Positions 1 through 7,208 of a stretch of DNA of 40,988 bases are shown one piece after another. The DNA lies in NCBI GenBank assembly GCA_020629965.1, contig JAHDCG010000045.1:1-40988 (forward strand), in the 5' to 3' direction. The translations under genes and the position numbers were made by a program. The stretch's first letter is position 1. Every line of letters begins with the position of its first letter. This DNA comes from Saprospiraceae bacterium (GTDB lineage: Bacteria > Bacteroidota > Bacteroidia > Chitinophagales > Saprospiraceae). A model generated the notes under the pieces. That model did not search any database. It was given only the letters and a program-made list of their open reading frames with translations, and was not told the origin of the DNA.

Positions 1-32
1 AAAAAATCATTTCCCGCAACCTAAAGAACAAC

Positions 33-1058
33 ATGAGAAAAGCACTATACAAAATACGCGAGCAAGGAAAATACGGCTTTATGGACGTGACGGGTGAAAT
101 TATCATTCAGCCGCAGTACTTCGAGGCCGAGCAATTTTACAATGGATTTTCGCGCGTACATTTTAATAACAAACTCGTACCCTTGGACAGTTTGGGGCGG
201 CTGCTGATGCGGCATTTGTTCAATTATGTGGGCTTGTTTGAAGAAGAATTGGCGCGGGTGCAGTTGGTTAAAAAGTGGGGCTACATCGACGAAAGCGGGG
301 CGGTGGCGATTGATATTGATTTTGAGGATGCGCGAGATTTTAGTGAAGGTTTGGCGGCGGTGAAGGAAAACGGACTGTACGGTTACATCGACAAGTCGGG
401 CGACTATGTAATTGAACCTCAGTACCTTACGGCGGGTGAGTTCAAGTCGAAATTGGCTCCCGTAGCGACCGAAGAGGGCTGCGGTTTTATCGACCGTAAA
501 GGAAAATTCGTAATTGCGCCCGAGTTTGAAAGTTGTCTGCCTTTTCAAAATGAAGTCGCCGCTTTTATCGAAAATGAAAGGTGGGGACTGGTCAATCGCA
601 AAGGAGAAATTGTATTACCCGCTGATTATGAGGTCATCGACAACTATACGCCCGGCGAGTTTTTTGACGGGATGGCATTGATTTATCAAAAAGAAAAATT
701 CGGTTTTGTAAGTGCGAAAGGCGAGGTGATTATCGAGCCGCAGTACGAATTCGCGGGCGATTTCGGTGAGGGTTTGGCACTTGTTGAAGTGAAAAATAAA
801 TTCGGTTTTATCGACAAAACGGGCGCGACCGTTATCGAACCGACTTATCCCGACGCCGGCGTTTTTTCCGAAGGACTGGCGCAGGTGCAAAGCAGAAATA
901 AATGGGGTTACATCGACACGGACGGCAATTCGGCGATACAGCCGATGTTCGATGAGGTTTTGCCGTTTAAAAATGACTTGGCTTGGGCGAGTCTGCATGA
1001 CCGATGGCTGTATATCGACCGCTGGGGAGATGTGATTTGGGAGGAGAAGGTGGATTAG
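33..1058 (+). CDS. WG-repeat protein
   Basis: A 341-residue protein built almost entirely of WG repeats, the roughly 45-residue units with the pattern KWGYID..G...I.P.F..A..F.EGLA.V. About seven units can be followed from residue 8 to the end, for example WGYIDESGAVAIDIDF, YGYIDKSGDYVIEPQY, FGFIDKTGATVIEPTY and WGYIDTDGNSAIQPMF. WG repeats are common in Bacteroidota; their molecular role is poorly known and is usually assumed to be binding. No signal peptide or membrane segment is visible, so it may be cytoplasmic. The ATG at 33 is the first start in frame; only 32 bases precede it, so the promoter and any operon partner lie outside the window. The gene is followed by the tandem repeat at 1069-1496 and faces the PorV-like gene. 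Family is secure, function unknown. Confidence 0.88.
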   Translation: MRKALYKIREQGKYGFMDVTGEIIIQPQYFEAEQFYNGFSRVHFNNKLVPLDSLGRLLMRHLFNYVGLFEEELARVQLVKKWGYIDESGAVAIDIDFEDARDFSEGLAAVKENGLYGYIDKSGDYVIEPQYLTAGEFKSKLAPVATEEGCGFIDRKGKFVIAPEFESCLPFQNEVAAFIENERWGLVNRKGEIVLPADYEVIDNYTPGEFFDGMALIYQKEKFGFVSAKGEVIIEPQYEFAGDFGEGLALVEVKNKFGFIDKTGATVIEPTYPDAGVFSEGLAQVQSRNKWGYIDTDGNSAIQPMFDEVLPFKNDLAWASLHDRWLYIDRWGDVIWEEKVD

Positions 1059-1068
1059 GCATTTAAAC

Positions 1069-1281
1069 GCTTGCTCTGCGTCTCTAAACCCCTAACCCCG
1101 GAGCGGGGAACTTTCTCCGCGCTTTAGACTATAGGTTAATCTTCAATTTTTTCGGTTCTCTCATTTTGATGAAACCGGAATTTTGAAATTCGCATTTTTG
1201 AAAACGAATTCAAGTTCAAAACGAATTTAGATTCCAAAGATAGATACTCCCCGCTCCGGGGTCGGGGGTTTTCAGTACGGC
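1069..1281. repeat. 213-bp tandem repeat, copy 1
   Basis: First of two adjacent direct copies with a period of 213 bp. Each copy begins GCTTGCTCT followed by CGTCTCTAAACCCC, contains a block identical in both copies around 1130-1180 and ends in GGGTTTTCAGTACGGC or a close variant. Within each copy the C/G-rich ends are inverted (AACCCCGGAGCGGGGA near the left, CCCCGCTCCGGGGT near the right), so one unit can fold into a stem closing about 150 bases. No coding capacity is credible. Confidence 0.85.
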
Positions 1282-1496
1282 GCTTGCTCTACGTCTCTAA
1301 ACCCCTAACCCCGGAGCGGGGAACTTTCTCCGCGCTTTAGACTATAGGTTAATCTTCAATTTTTTCGGTTCTCTCATTTTGATGAAGTCGGAATTTAAAG
1401 ATTCGCATTTTGAAAACGAGTCCAAATTCAAAACGAATTTAAGTTTTAAAGATAGATACTCCCCCGCTCCGGGGGCCGGGGGGTCTTCAGTACGAC
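1282..1496. repeat. 213-bp tandem repeat, copy 2
   Basis: Second direct copy. The left 110 bases are nearly identical to copy 1; the right half has diverged by scattered substitutions and small indels. Its C/G-rich inverted ends are retained, with extra C and G residues at the right end (CCCCCGCTCCGGGGGCCGGGG). A 95-residue reading frame across it is an artefact of the repeat. Confidence 0.85.
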
Positions 1497-1541
1497 TCTT
1501 ATCTTGCACATCCAAACCTCAAACACCTAAACTCATTACTC

Positions 1542-2393
1542 TCACTTCACCAACCCATACCCCACTCCAAATCCCGGCACCAAGCCCAACTGCTGATGCC
1601 AAGCCGTGCCCGCGTCGATGCGCAAACCGTTTTCCAACTCAATGCCGAAACCAAAACTTACCTTAGTCGGATTAGTCGCCACGCCCGTGCGCAGAGCCAA
1701 TAATTTGCTCACCCGGTAGTCGATGCCTGCACGAAATACGGCGGGAAAGTCCACATCCTTATCCGCCTGCGCGGTCAAACTTACCTTGTCCGAAGCCTGC
1801 CAAGTCAGACCGAGGCGCAGCACCGTCGGCAGCGTTTCGCCCTCCGTTATTTCCTGCTGAAAGGGACTCAATAAATGCGCACTCGCAATGATATTTTTTG
1901 CAACTTCCGCCTGCAAACCGACTTCGCCCGTCAGCAAACCCGCATTTCCGTATTGATTGATACGTGTGCCGAGGTAACTGATTTGCGCCCCGATAGAGAC
2001 CTTGCTGCTCAACTTTCGCGCATACATCAATCCCGCTTTCTGCTGATTAAAATCCGAAAAACCGAAATACTGCACGTGCAAACCGAACACTCCCGCCTTA
2101 GTCGGCAAAGCCGCCGCCGCCGCATAAGTGCTTAACTCCGCCAGCCCGAATCGCCGCTCCGCCGCCGCAATCGCCGATACCCCCGTCAGGTATGCCAATC
2201 CCGCCTGATTGTTAAACGCCGCATCGACATCCCGAAAGCCCAAACCCGCTTCCGCCATGCCCAAGCCCCGCGCCCCGGTCGTCGTATTGTAGCCGTTTTG
2301 TCCGAACAGAAAGCCGGTCATAAACAAAAAACAAGCAACAACTAAGAGCCGTTTTTTTAATCGTAAAACACCGCAAAAGTCAAGTTTATTCAT
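1542..2393 (-). CDS. PorV/PorQ-like outer-membrane beta-barrel protein
   Basis: A 283-residue protein with a hydrophobic export signal (about residues 15-31, ending FLFGQ) followed by the sequence NTTTGARGLGMAEAGLGF and then DAAFNNQAGLAYL. This pattern, an early G-A-R-xx-G-M-AxAG followed by N-Q-A-G-L, is typical of the PorV/PorQ and UPF0164 branch of Bacteroidota outer-membrane barrels related to FadL. The rest alternates short amphipathic strands (SIGAQISYLGT, KVSFGFGIELENG) and ends GFGVGYGLVK, as expected for a barrel. PorV proper is longer (about 380 residues), so this is a shorter paralogue and not necessarily part of the T9SS. It is convergent with the WG-repeat gene. A weak promoter-like TGACTTTG lies about 25 bases upstream of the ATG on the coding strand. 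Confidence 0.62.
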   Translation of the reverse strand: MNKLDFCGVLRLKKRLLVVACFLFMTGFLFGQNGYNTTTGARGLGMAEAGLGFRDVDAAFNNQAGLAYLTGVSAIAAAERRFGLAELSTYAAAAALPTKAGVFGLHVQYFGFSDFNQQKAGLMYARKLSSKVSIGAQISYLGTRINQYGNAGLLTGEVGLQAEVAKNIIASAHLLSPFQQEITEGETLPTVLRLGLTWQASDKVSLTAQADKDVDFPAVFRAGIDYRVSKLLALRTGVATNPTKVSFGFGIELENGLRIDAGTAWHQQLGLVPGFGVGYGLVK

Positions 2394-2436
2394 AAAATTT
2401 TAAGCAATAAAACAGTCCAAAGTCACTATAGCGCGC

Positions 2437-2503
2437 AGATTTTACGAAGTAAAATCCAAATCATAACCTATCATAATTATCATAAAAATCAGGTTCAAAA
2501 AAA
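2437..2503 (-). repeat. Interspersed intergenic repeat, short form
   Basis: Read on the minus strand this runs TTTTTTTGAACCTGATTTTT, then ATGAT repeats and a terminal palindrome ATTTTAC-GAA-GTAAAAT. The same order of motifs recurs at 21537-21616 on the plus strand, where an extra CCCCG...CGGGG hairpin of about 22 bases lies after GAACCTGA. It sits between the PorV-like and NlpC-like genes. Confidence 0.75.
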
Positions 2504-2523
2504 TCACTATAAAGCCTAACATC

Positions 2524-3375
2524 TCAAAACAATCCAATCTGATTCTCCGGCACCACCTCCTTCACCTCCGTTTCCTTCACCACATCCATATTTCGCTTCT
2601 CCAAAAACCGCCGTACAATCCGCAGTTTATGCGTATATTTTTTCTGCGTCTCGTCGTAAATGCCGTAATGGTCCACCCGGTCGATACGCACCTGACCGTA
2701 GGCGTGAATAATTTTTTCGTCGGGCAAAAGTATGCCCGTATGGATGATTTTACCCGCTTTATTTTCAAAAAAAGCAATGTCGCCCGGCTGCGCCTGCTGC
2801 ACAAAATCCACGGTGTGCCCCTGCTGCACCTGTTCTGCCGGGTAGCGATGCAGCGTGATGCCGACAAAACTGAAAATGAGCTGCACTAAAGCTCCCGCGT
2901 CGATTCCGAAAGGCGACCGACCGCCGTGCAGATAAGGTGCGTACAAATATCGCCGCGCAAATTTAATAATCAACTCCGCCGAGGCCGGCAAATCCTGCGG
3001 AAAAACCGCCTGTCCGCTGAAGGTCAAAATCTGACCGCCGATATTGCTGCGGATGCCGTCAAAATCGGGCAGCCGTGCCCCGATGGTAATCGGCAGCGAG
3101 TGCTCGGCGGACATGATAGGGGAGATAAATTCCAGACAAAAAGCGTAATAATCGCGGTATAATTTCTTTTCGGAAGGCGTGATACTCAACAGTTGATTGG
3201 CGTGTACCCAACCGAAAGTATTGTCGGTGACGCAGCGAATTTTAACCCAATTTTTGCCGCGCGTCTCGTAAATTTCCGCGCATTCGCCGAAGAGCAGTTG
3301 AGTCAGTAACTCACTTTTATCGGCAGCGGCAGCACGCACGGAGACGACACTCAAAGGACAAACGGCGTAATTCAT
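2524..3375 (-). CDS. SH3-NlpC/P60 (C40) family protein, catalytic Cys replaced
   Basis: A 283-residue protein with a bacterial SH3-like N-terminal half (VKIRCVTDNTFGWVHANQL, residues 44-62) and a C-terminal NlpC/P60 domain (about 130-235). Family members are cysteine peptidases that cut peptidoglycan stem peptides. The substrate-site motif HGGRSPFGID is conserved at 150-159, but the next residues, normally C-S-G-F with the nucleophile, read A-G-A-L: residue 160 is Ala (codon GCG). The expected His residues remain in KIIHTGILL (His212) and KIIHAYG (His224). The fold is therefore probably kept without the usual peptidase chemistry. No signal peptide is seen; the N-terminus NYAVCPLSVVSVRAAAADKS matches cytosolic or surface C40 proteins of the phylum. 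Divergent from porP. The ATG start is the first in frame. Fold assignment is secure, inactivity is inferred. Confidence 0.85.
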   Translation of the reverse strand: MNYAVCPLSVVSVRAAAADKSELLTQLLFGECAEIYETRGKNWVKIRCVTDNTFGWVHANQLLSITPSEKKLYRDYYAFCLEFISPIMSAEHSLPITIGARLPDFDGIRSNIGGQILTFSGQAVFPQDLPASAELIIKFARRYLYAPYLHGGRSPFGIDAGALVQLIFSFVGITLHRYPAEQVQQGHTVDFVQQAQPGDIAFFENKAGKIIHTGILLPDEKIIHAYGQVRIDRVDHYGIYDETQKKYTHKLRIVRRFLEKRNMDVVKETEVKEVVPENQIGLF

Positions 3376-3480
3376 GGTGTGAAAATTTTTGCCCGGGTCG
3401 TTGTTGATTCCGGCAGGTTGCTTGCAGGGTGATATGAAGAAAAATTATCATAAAATTCCGGAGCCGCGCAAATCCGCAAA

Positions 3481-3513
3481 TACTCAAAAGGTGACTTTGA
3501 GCCACCCTGTGAG
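3481..3513. repeat. REP-like hairpin
   Basis: An imperfect palindrome: CTCAAAAGGTGACT on the left pairs with the inverse of GGCTCA-type sequence ending CCACCCTGTGAG on the right. A related palindrome occurs at 15045-15093 in the opposite sense (shared AGTCACCTTTTGAGTA and CTCACAGG). It lies in the 325-base gap between the divergent NlpC-like and porP genes; the rest of that gap holds only the porP promoter and leader. Confidence 0.6.
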
Positions 3514-3636
3514 CATTTGTGAATTTCACGGAACGAAAGGTTCTTAACATTTTCCCTGCGATACAGCAAAAATAATATTTCCCTGCAAAAACCGTTTGTA
3601 TTCCCGAAAGAAAAACAAAATAAATTATTGAAATGC

Positions 3637-3644
3637 TATCTTTG
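3637..3644 (+). promoter_or_regulatory. -7 promoter box of porP (TATCTTTG)
   Basis: TATCTTTG matches the Bacteroidota primary-sigma -7 consensus TAnnTTTG and is followed by CGCCCC. Transcription would start near 3650, giving a leader of about 50 bases before the ATG at 3701. A matching -33 box is not clear. Confidence 0.6.
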
Positions 3645-3700
3645 CGCCCCCGTCAGCCGGACGGGCATTCCAAAACCCGACTCAAACGCATTTTTTGTCT

Positions 3701-4756
3701 ATGAAAAAATTATTGCTCGCTTGTTCTTTTCTCGCTTTTTTTGCCTGTAACGCACAAGCCCAAGACCCCTTTTTCAGTCAATTTTACGCCGCACCGATTA
3801 CGCTGAACCCCGCCTTGGCAGGAGCATTCAACGGTAAATACCGCGTCTCCGGTATCTACCGCGACCAGTACCGCGACGTTTTGGATGCACAGTTCAGCAC
3901 CTATTCCGTTTCCACCGATTTGCGATTTACGCCCGATAATTTTCGCTCGACGAGCAAAGACCACATCGGCGTCGGCGTCTCTTTTATCACCGACCGCATG
4001 GGCGAATTCGACTACGCTTACAACCAACTCAACGTAGCGGCGGCCTACCATAAATCCCTCAATCCGCAAAATAACGCCTACCTTTCATTAGGCGCACAGT
4101 TTGGCATGAACCAAAAAACGCTTAACTACGGCAGCCTCTCATTTTCCGACCAATTTAACGGCACTTCCGGCTACGTTTTCGGCACCAACGAAGACCTGCC
4201 CGAAAATAACGTTGCCTTTTCCGACCTTGCCGTCGGCTTAAACTTTACCGCCAATCCGACCCGCGACATCCAAATTTTTGCGGGCGCGACTTTGCATCAC
4301 GTTTTTGCGCCCAACGTTTCTTTTTTCAAATTTGACGATGACGAAGAAGAAGACCCGTACCAAAATTTCATCCCGCGTCGCTACGGCGCACAGTTCAGCA
4401 TTCGCTTACCGGTCAGTGAAAAATTTTCGATTATGCCCCGCGCCGTCGGTGATGTGCAAGGCGGCAGCGCAAAAGTAGATGCGGGTCTTAACTACCGCTT
4501 TTTGTTGAGTTCTTACAACGGCACCGCCCTGCAACTCGGCACCTACGCGCGTTTGTTACGCGACGACGGCAGCGAGGTCTCTCTGAGTTCCGGCATCGTC
4601 ATGGTCGGAATCGAATACAGCAACGTCCTCTTAGGTCTCAGTTACGACGCCCACATCGGCACCTTCGGCACTAATAACCACCGCAGTGCATTCGAGATTT
4701 CGCTCGCCTACTTAGGCAACTACGAAAACGAATTAGTCCTCTGCCCGAAATTTTAG
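3701..4756 (+). CDS. porP: PorP/SprF family T9SS membrane protein
   Basis: A 351-residue outer-membrane protein of the PorP/SprF family. It has a signal peptide (MKKLLLACSFLAFFACNAQA, cut before QDPFFSQFYAAP) and the family hallmark QDPFFSQFYAAPITLNPALA directly after it, then GKYRVSGIYRDQYR and long barrel strands to the end. In gliding or T9SS-using Bacteroidota, PorP/SprF proteins anchor and help export partner adhesins such as SprB; many paralogues occur, usually beside a large T9SS substrate. Here no substrate is adjacent; the SprB-like gene at 36-40 kb is the nearest. A TTG six bases upstream also opens the frame, but the ATG gives a clean signal peptide and is preferred. Expressed from its own promoter; convergent with recD2. 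The gene symbol is used in the family sense. Confidence 0.88.
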   Translation: MKKLLLACSFLAFFACNAQAQDPFFSQFYAAPITLNPALAGAFNGKYRVSGIYRDQYRDVLDAQFSTYSVSTDLRFTPDNFRSTSKDHIGVGVSFITDRMGEFDYAYNQLNVAAAYHKSLNPQNNAYLSLGAQFGMNQKTLNYGSLSFSDQFNGTSGYVFGTNEDLPENNVAFSDLAVGLNFTANPTRDIQIFAGATLHHVFAPNVSFFKFDDDEEEDPYQNFIPRRYGAQFSIRLPVSEKFSIMPRAVGDVQGGSAKVDAGLNYRFLLSSYNGTALQLGTYARLLRDDGSEVSLSSGIVMVGIEYSNVLLGLSYDAHIGTFGTNNHRSAFEISLAYLGNYENELVLCPKF

Positions 4757-4777
4757 GCGACCAAACCGCTCCCCAAA

Positions 4778-4801
4778 AAGTGCCAACGGCACGAGGCACT
4801 T
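4778..4801 (+). terminator. Possible terminator hairpin after porP
   Basis: AAGTGCC and GGCACTT form a 7-bp stem around a 10-base loop, 21 bases after the porP stop codon. There is an A-run before the stem but no clear T-run after it on the plus strand, so it would suit the minus-strand direction better. A structured region follows to about 4850. Confidence 0.3.
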
Positions 4802-4875
4802 CAGCCCGGTACGTGAGTGCCGGGGTATGTCGGGTCGGAGGCGCGTAAATGCCGGGTTACATAACACACGCCGGG

Positions 4876-4903
4876 CAACCGACAACCGTCAACCGACAAC
4901 CGA
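4876..4903. repeat. Heptamer tract (CAACCGN)4 overlapping the recD2 stop
   Basis: Four 7-bp units CAACCGA, CAACCGT, CAACCGA, CAACCGA. The recD2 stop codon (positions 4889-4891) and its last codons are made of this tract. Part of the system of intergenic 7/8-mer tracts described in the findings. Confidence 0.85.
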
Positions 4904-7042
4904 ACGCAATCCCGTAAACCGCTTCGCCGCCCCGTTATTCCGCACCGCCGCCCCGATAGCATCGCGCATCCCGACCACCAGCACCATCTTTTTTCCCCGC
5001 GTAATTCCGGTGTAAAGCAAATTTCGGTACAGCATATTATAATGAGAATTGTGTATCGGAATCACCACACACGGACACTCGCTGCCCTGATATTTGTGAA
5101 TGGAAACCGAGTACGCCAATACCAGTTGGTCTAAATCCGCGAAATCATAAATTACCGTATTCCCTTGAAAATCAACGTACAGCATTTGGTCTTCCTCGTG
5201 AAATTTTCGCACCCGCCCGATGTCCCCGTTAAAAACTTTCAGGTCGTAATTATTCCGAATTTGCATTACCTTATCGCCCTCGTGAAAAACCTTGCCCGCC
5301 TTAATCAACGGCGCGTAACTCGGATTCAGCTTCTTCTGCAAAATGCCGTTCAAATTGCGGTTGCCGATTATCCCCTTATTCATCGGACTCAGCACCTGAA
5401 TATCGTCGAAGCTGTCAAAACCGTAAGCCTTCGGCAATCTGCGTATCACTAAATCCGCGATTGTCTCCGTCATTTTCAGTGTATCTTCTTCTTCGATAAA
5501 GAAAAAATCGCCGTTCTTTTTGTTGGAAATATCGGGAAAAACCCCCGCGTTGATGCGGTGCGCATTCGTGATAATCATGGAGTCCGCCGCCTGCCGAAAA
5601 ATCTCCGTCAGTCGCGTAATCGGCAGCGCACCCGACTCGATTAAATCCTGCAAAACATTCCCCGCGCCCACACTCGGCAGTTGGTCCACATCGCCGACAA
5701 AGAGAATGCGGCAGTGATCGGGCACGGCTTTCAGCAAATTATACATCAGTACCGTGTCGATCATACTCGCCTCGTCCACGATGAGCAAATCGCAGTCCAA
5801 CGGGTTATCGCGGTTACGTTTAAAGCCGTTGATGTTAAAATCGAACTCCAGAATCATGTGAATGGTCGAAGCCGGCATTTTCGTGATTTCTGTCATCCGC
5901 TTCGCCGCGCGACCCGTCGGTGCCGCCAATATAATTTTGGAGGTCATTTGATGCAATACCAGCAAAATAACCTTGGTTATCGTACTTTTCCCCGTACCCG
6001 GTCCGCCCGTGATGATGTGGATTTTGTCGGTAAAAGATTTGTAAACCGCCTGTTTTTGGTTTTCGGCGAGTCGAATCCCGAGTTTGCCTTCCGCCCAAAC
6101 GACTGCTTCTTTTGCTTTGACTTCCCGCAGCGCGTCTTTCGCCGTTGACAGACGGTGCAGTTGTTTCGCAATGCCTTCTTCACTGACTTTAAACAATTTC
6201 AGCCACACGCAAGCCGTCATTTTCCCCTCGATTTCAATGCCCTCGATGACAATGCGCTGCTCGGTTTCGATGGCTTCCAGTCGCTCGGCAACCAAGTTCA
6301 TTTCCACCTCCAGCAGTGTCTTTGCCCGCTCTAAAAATTTATCGACGGGGTAGCAGGTGTGCCCTTCGTTCGACAGTTCGGAGAGCGTATATTCCACACC
6401 GCTGTCAATGCGAATATCGGCGGCTTTTTTGATTCCCATTTTCTGCGCCGCATCGTCCGCCGTCTTAAAGCCGATGCCCCAAATATCCCGCGCCAGTTGA
6501 TAAGGATTGCGCTCAATAACGGGAATAGTCTCCTCGCCGTAAGTCTTAAAAACTTTCTGCGCGAAGGTCGGACTGATGCCGTGCCCCTGCAAAAATACCA
6601 TCACCTCGCGGATGCTTTTTTGCTCCGCCCAGCAGGCTTTAATTTGCGTAATGCGCTTCGGGCCGATGCCGTCGATTTCCATCAACATATCCGGTGTCTC
6701 GTCGATAACATCGAGCGTTTGCTCTCCGTACTGCGATACAATGCGCTCCGCAAATGCCTTTCCGACCCCTTTTATCATGCCCGAGCTAAGGTACTTTTTG
6801 ATGCCGCGCACCGTCGCCGGGCGGGTCACTTCGTACTCTTCGACCTTAAACTGCATCCCGAAATTCGTGTCGTTTTTCCATGCACCGCGACAGCGCAGCG
6901 TCTCGCCGATTTGCACCGAAGTCAGCGTACCGACCACGGTCGTTACCTCGCGTTTGCGCCCTTCCTGCAGGCGGGCGACCGTCCATCCGTTGTCCGGATT
7001 TTGAAAAGTAATGCGTTCTATGTATCCCGTAATTTCTTCCAC
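4889..7042 (-). CDS. recD2: RecD2-type ATP-dependent DNA helicase
   Basis: A 717-residue superfamily 1B helicase of the RecD2 class, the stand-alone relatives of RecD that unwind DNA 5' to 3' in repair. The N-terminal OB-like region begins ITGYIERITFQNPDNGWTVA, typical of RecD2. Helix-hairpin-helix segments follow at about 88-200 (GVGKAFAERI, IDGIGPKRI, IWGIGFKTAD). Walker A is GGPGTGKST at 346-354, Walker B IVDEAS at 421-426, and motif III GDVDQLPSVGAGN at about 450-462. The C-terminal UvrD-like motif YSVSIHKYQGSE and the closing LLYTGITRGKK are present. The length fits the family and no key residue is missing. The start is GTG, giving the expected RecD2 N-terminus; a promoter-like TTATCTTGCA lies about 25 bases upstream. 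The last residues (SVVG) are encoded in a heptamer tract. No RecB or RecC gene is nearby. Confidence 0.95.
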   Translation of the reverse strand: MEEITGYIERITFQNPDNGWTVARLQEGRKREVTTVVGTLTSVQIGETLRCRGAWKNDTNFGMQFKVEEYEVTRPATVRGIKKYLSSGMIKGVGKAFAERIVSQYGEQTLDVIDETPDMLMEIDGIGPKRITQIKACWAEQKSIREVMVFLQGHGISPTFAQKVFKTYGEETIPVIERNPYQLARDIWGIGFKTADDAAQKMGIKKAADIRIDSGVEYTLSELSNEGHTCYPVDKFLERAKTLLEVEMNLVAERLEAIETEQRIVIEGIEIEGKMTACVWLKLFKVSEEGIAKQLHRLSTAKDALREVKAKEAVVWAEGKLGIRLAENQKQAVYKSFTDKIHIITGGPGTGKSTITKVILLVLHQMTSKIILAAPTGRAAKRMTEITKMPASTIHMILEFDFNINGFKRNRDNPLDCDLLIVDEASMIDTVLMYNLLKAVPDHCRILFVGDVDQLPSVGAGNVLQDLIESGALPITRLTEIFRQAADSMIITNAHRINAGVFPDISNKKNGDFFFIEEEDTLKMTETIADLVIRRLPKAYGFDSFDDIQVLSPMNKGIIGNRNLNGILQKKLNPSYAPLIKAGKVFHEGDKVMQIRNNYDLKVFNGDIGRVRKFHEEDQMLYVDFQGNTVIYDFADLDQLVLAYSVSIHKYQGSECPCVVIPIHNSHYNMLYRNLLYTGITRGKKMVLVVGMRDAIGAAVRNNGAAKRFTGLRSVVG

Positions 7043-7106
7043 GCTGTAGTTTTAATTGTGTCGTGCAAGATAAGTCGGTTTTTCGGATTTCAGAAATTTG
7101 GAAAAT

Positions 7107-7208
7107 GTTGAATCGTTGAACCGTTGAATTGTTGAGTACTACAACCCTCAGTAAAAGCCAAGCGGCGGGCGCGCTCAACGATTCAACGATTCAACAACTC
7201 AACAACTC
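7107..7208. repeat. Inverted pair of octamer tracts
   Basis: The left arm, 7107-7138, is four units GTTGAATC, GTTGAACC, GTTGAATT, GTTGAGTA. The right arm, 7174-7208, is CTCAACGATTCAACGATTCA followed by ACAACTC-type units, the reverse complement of the left arm. About 35 bases lie between them. The right arm ends exactly at the stop codon of the DUF5686 gene. The whole gap can fold into a long hairpin. Confidence 0.85.

Noticed and set aside
1379-1666. A 95-residue open frame after the WG-repeat gene
   Set aside because: It starts in the 213-bp repeat and overlaps the end of the PorV-like gene on the other strand; low-complexity proline/threonine composition.
3695-3700. TTG start for porP six bases before the ATG
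   Set aside because: The ATG at 3701 gives a normal signal peptide and a standard start codon; the TTG adds only two residues.
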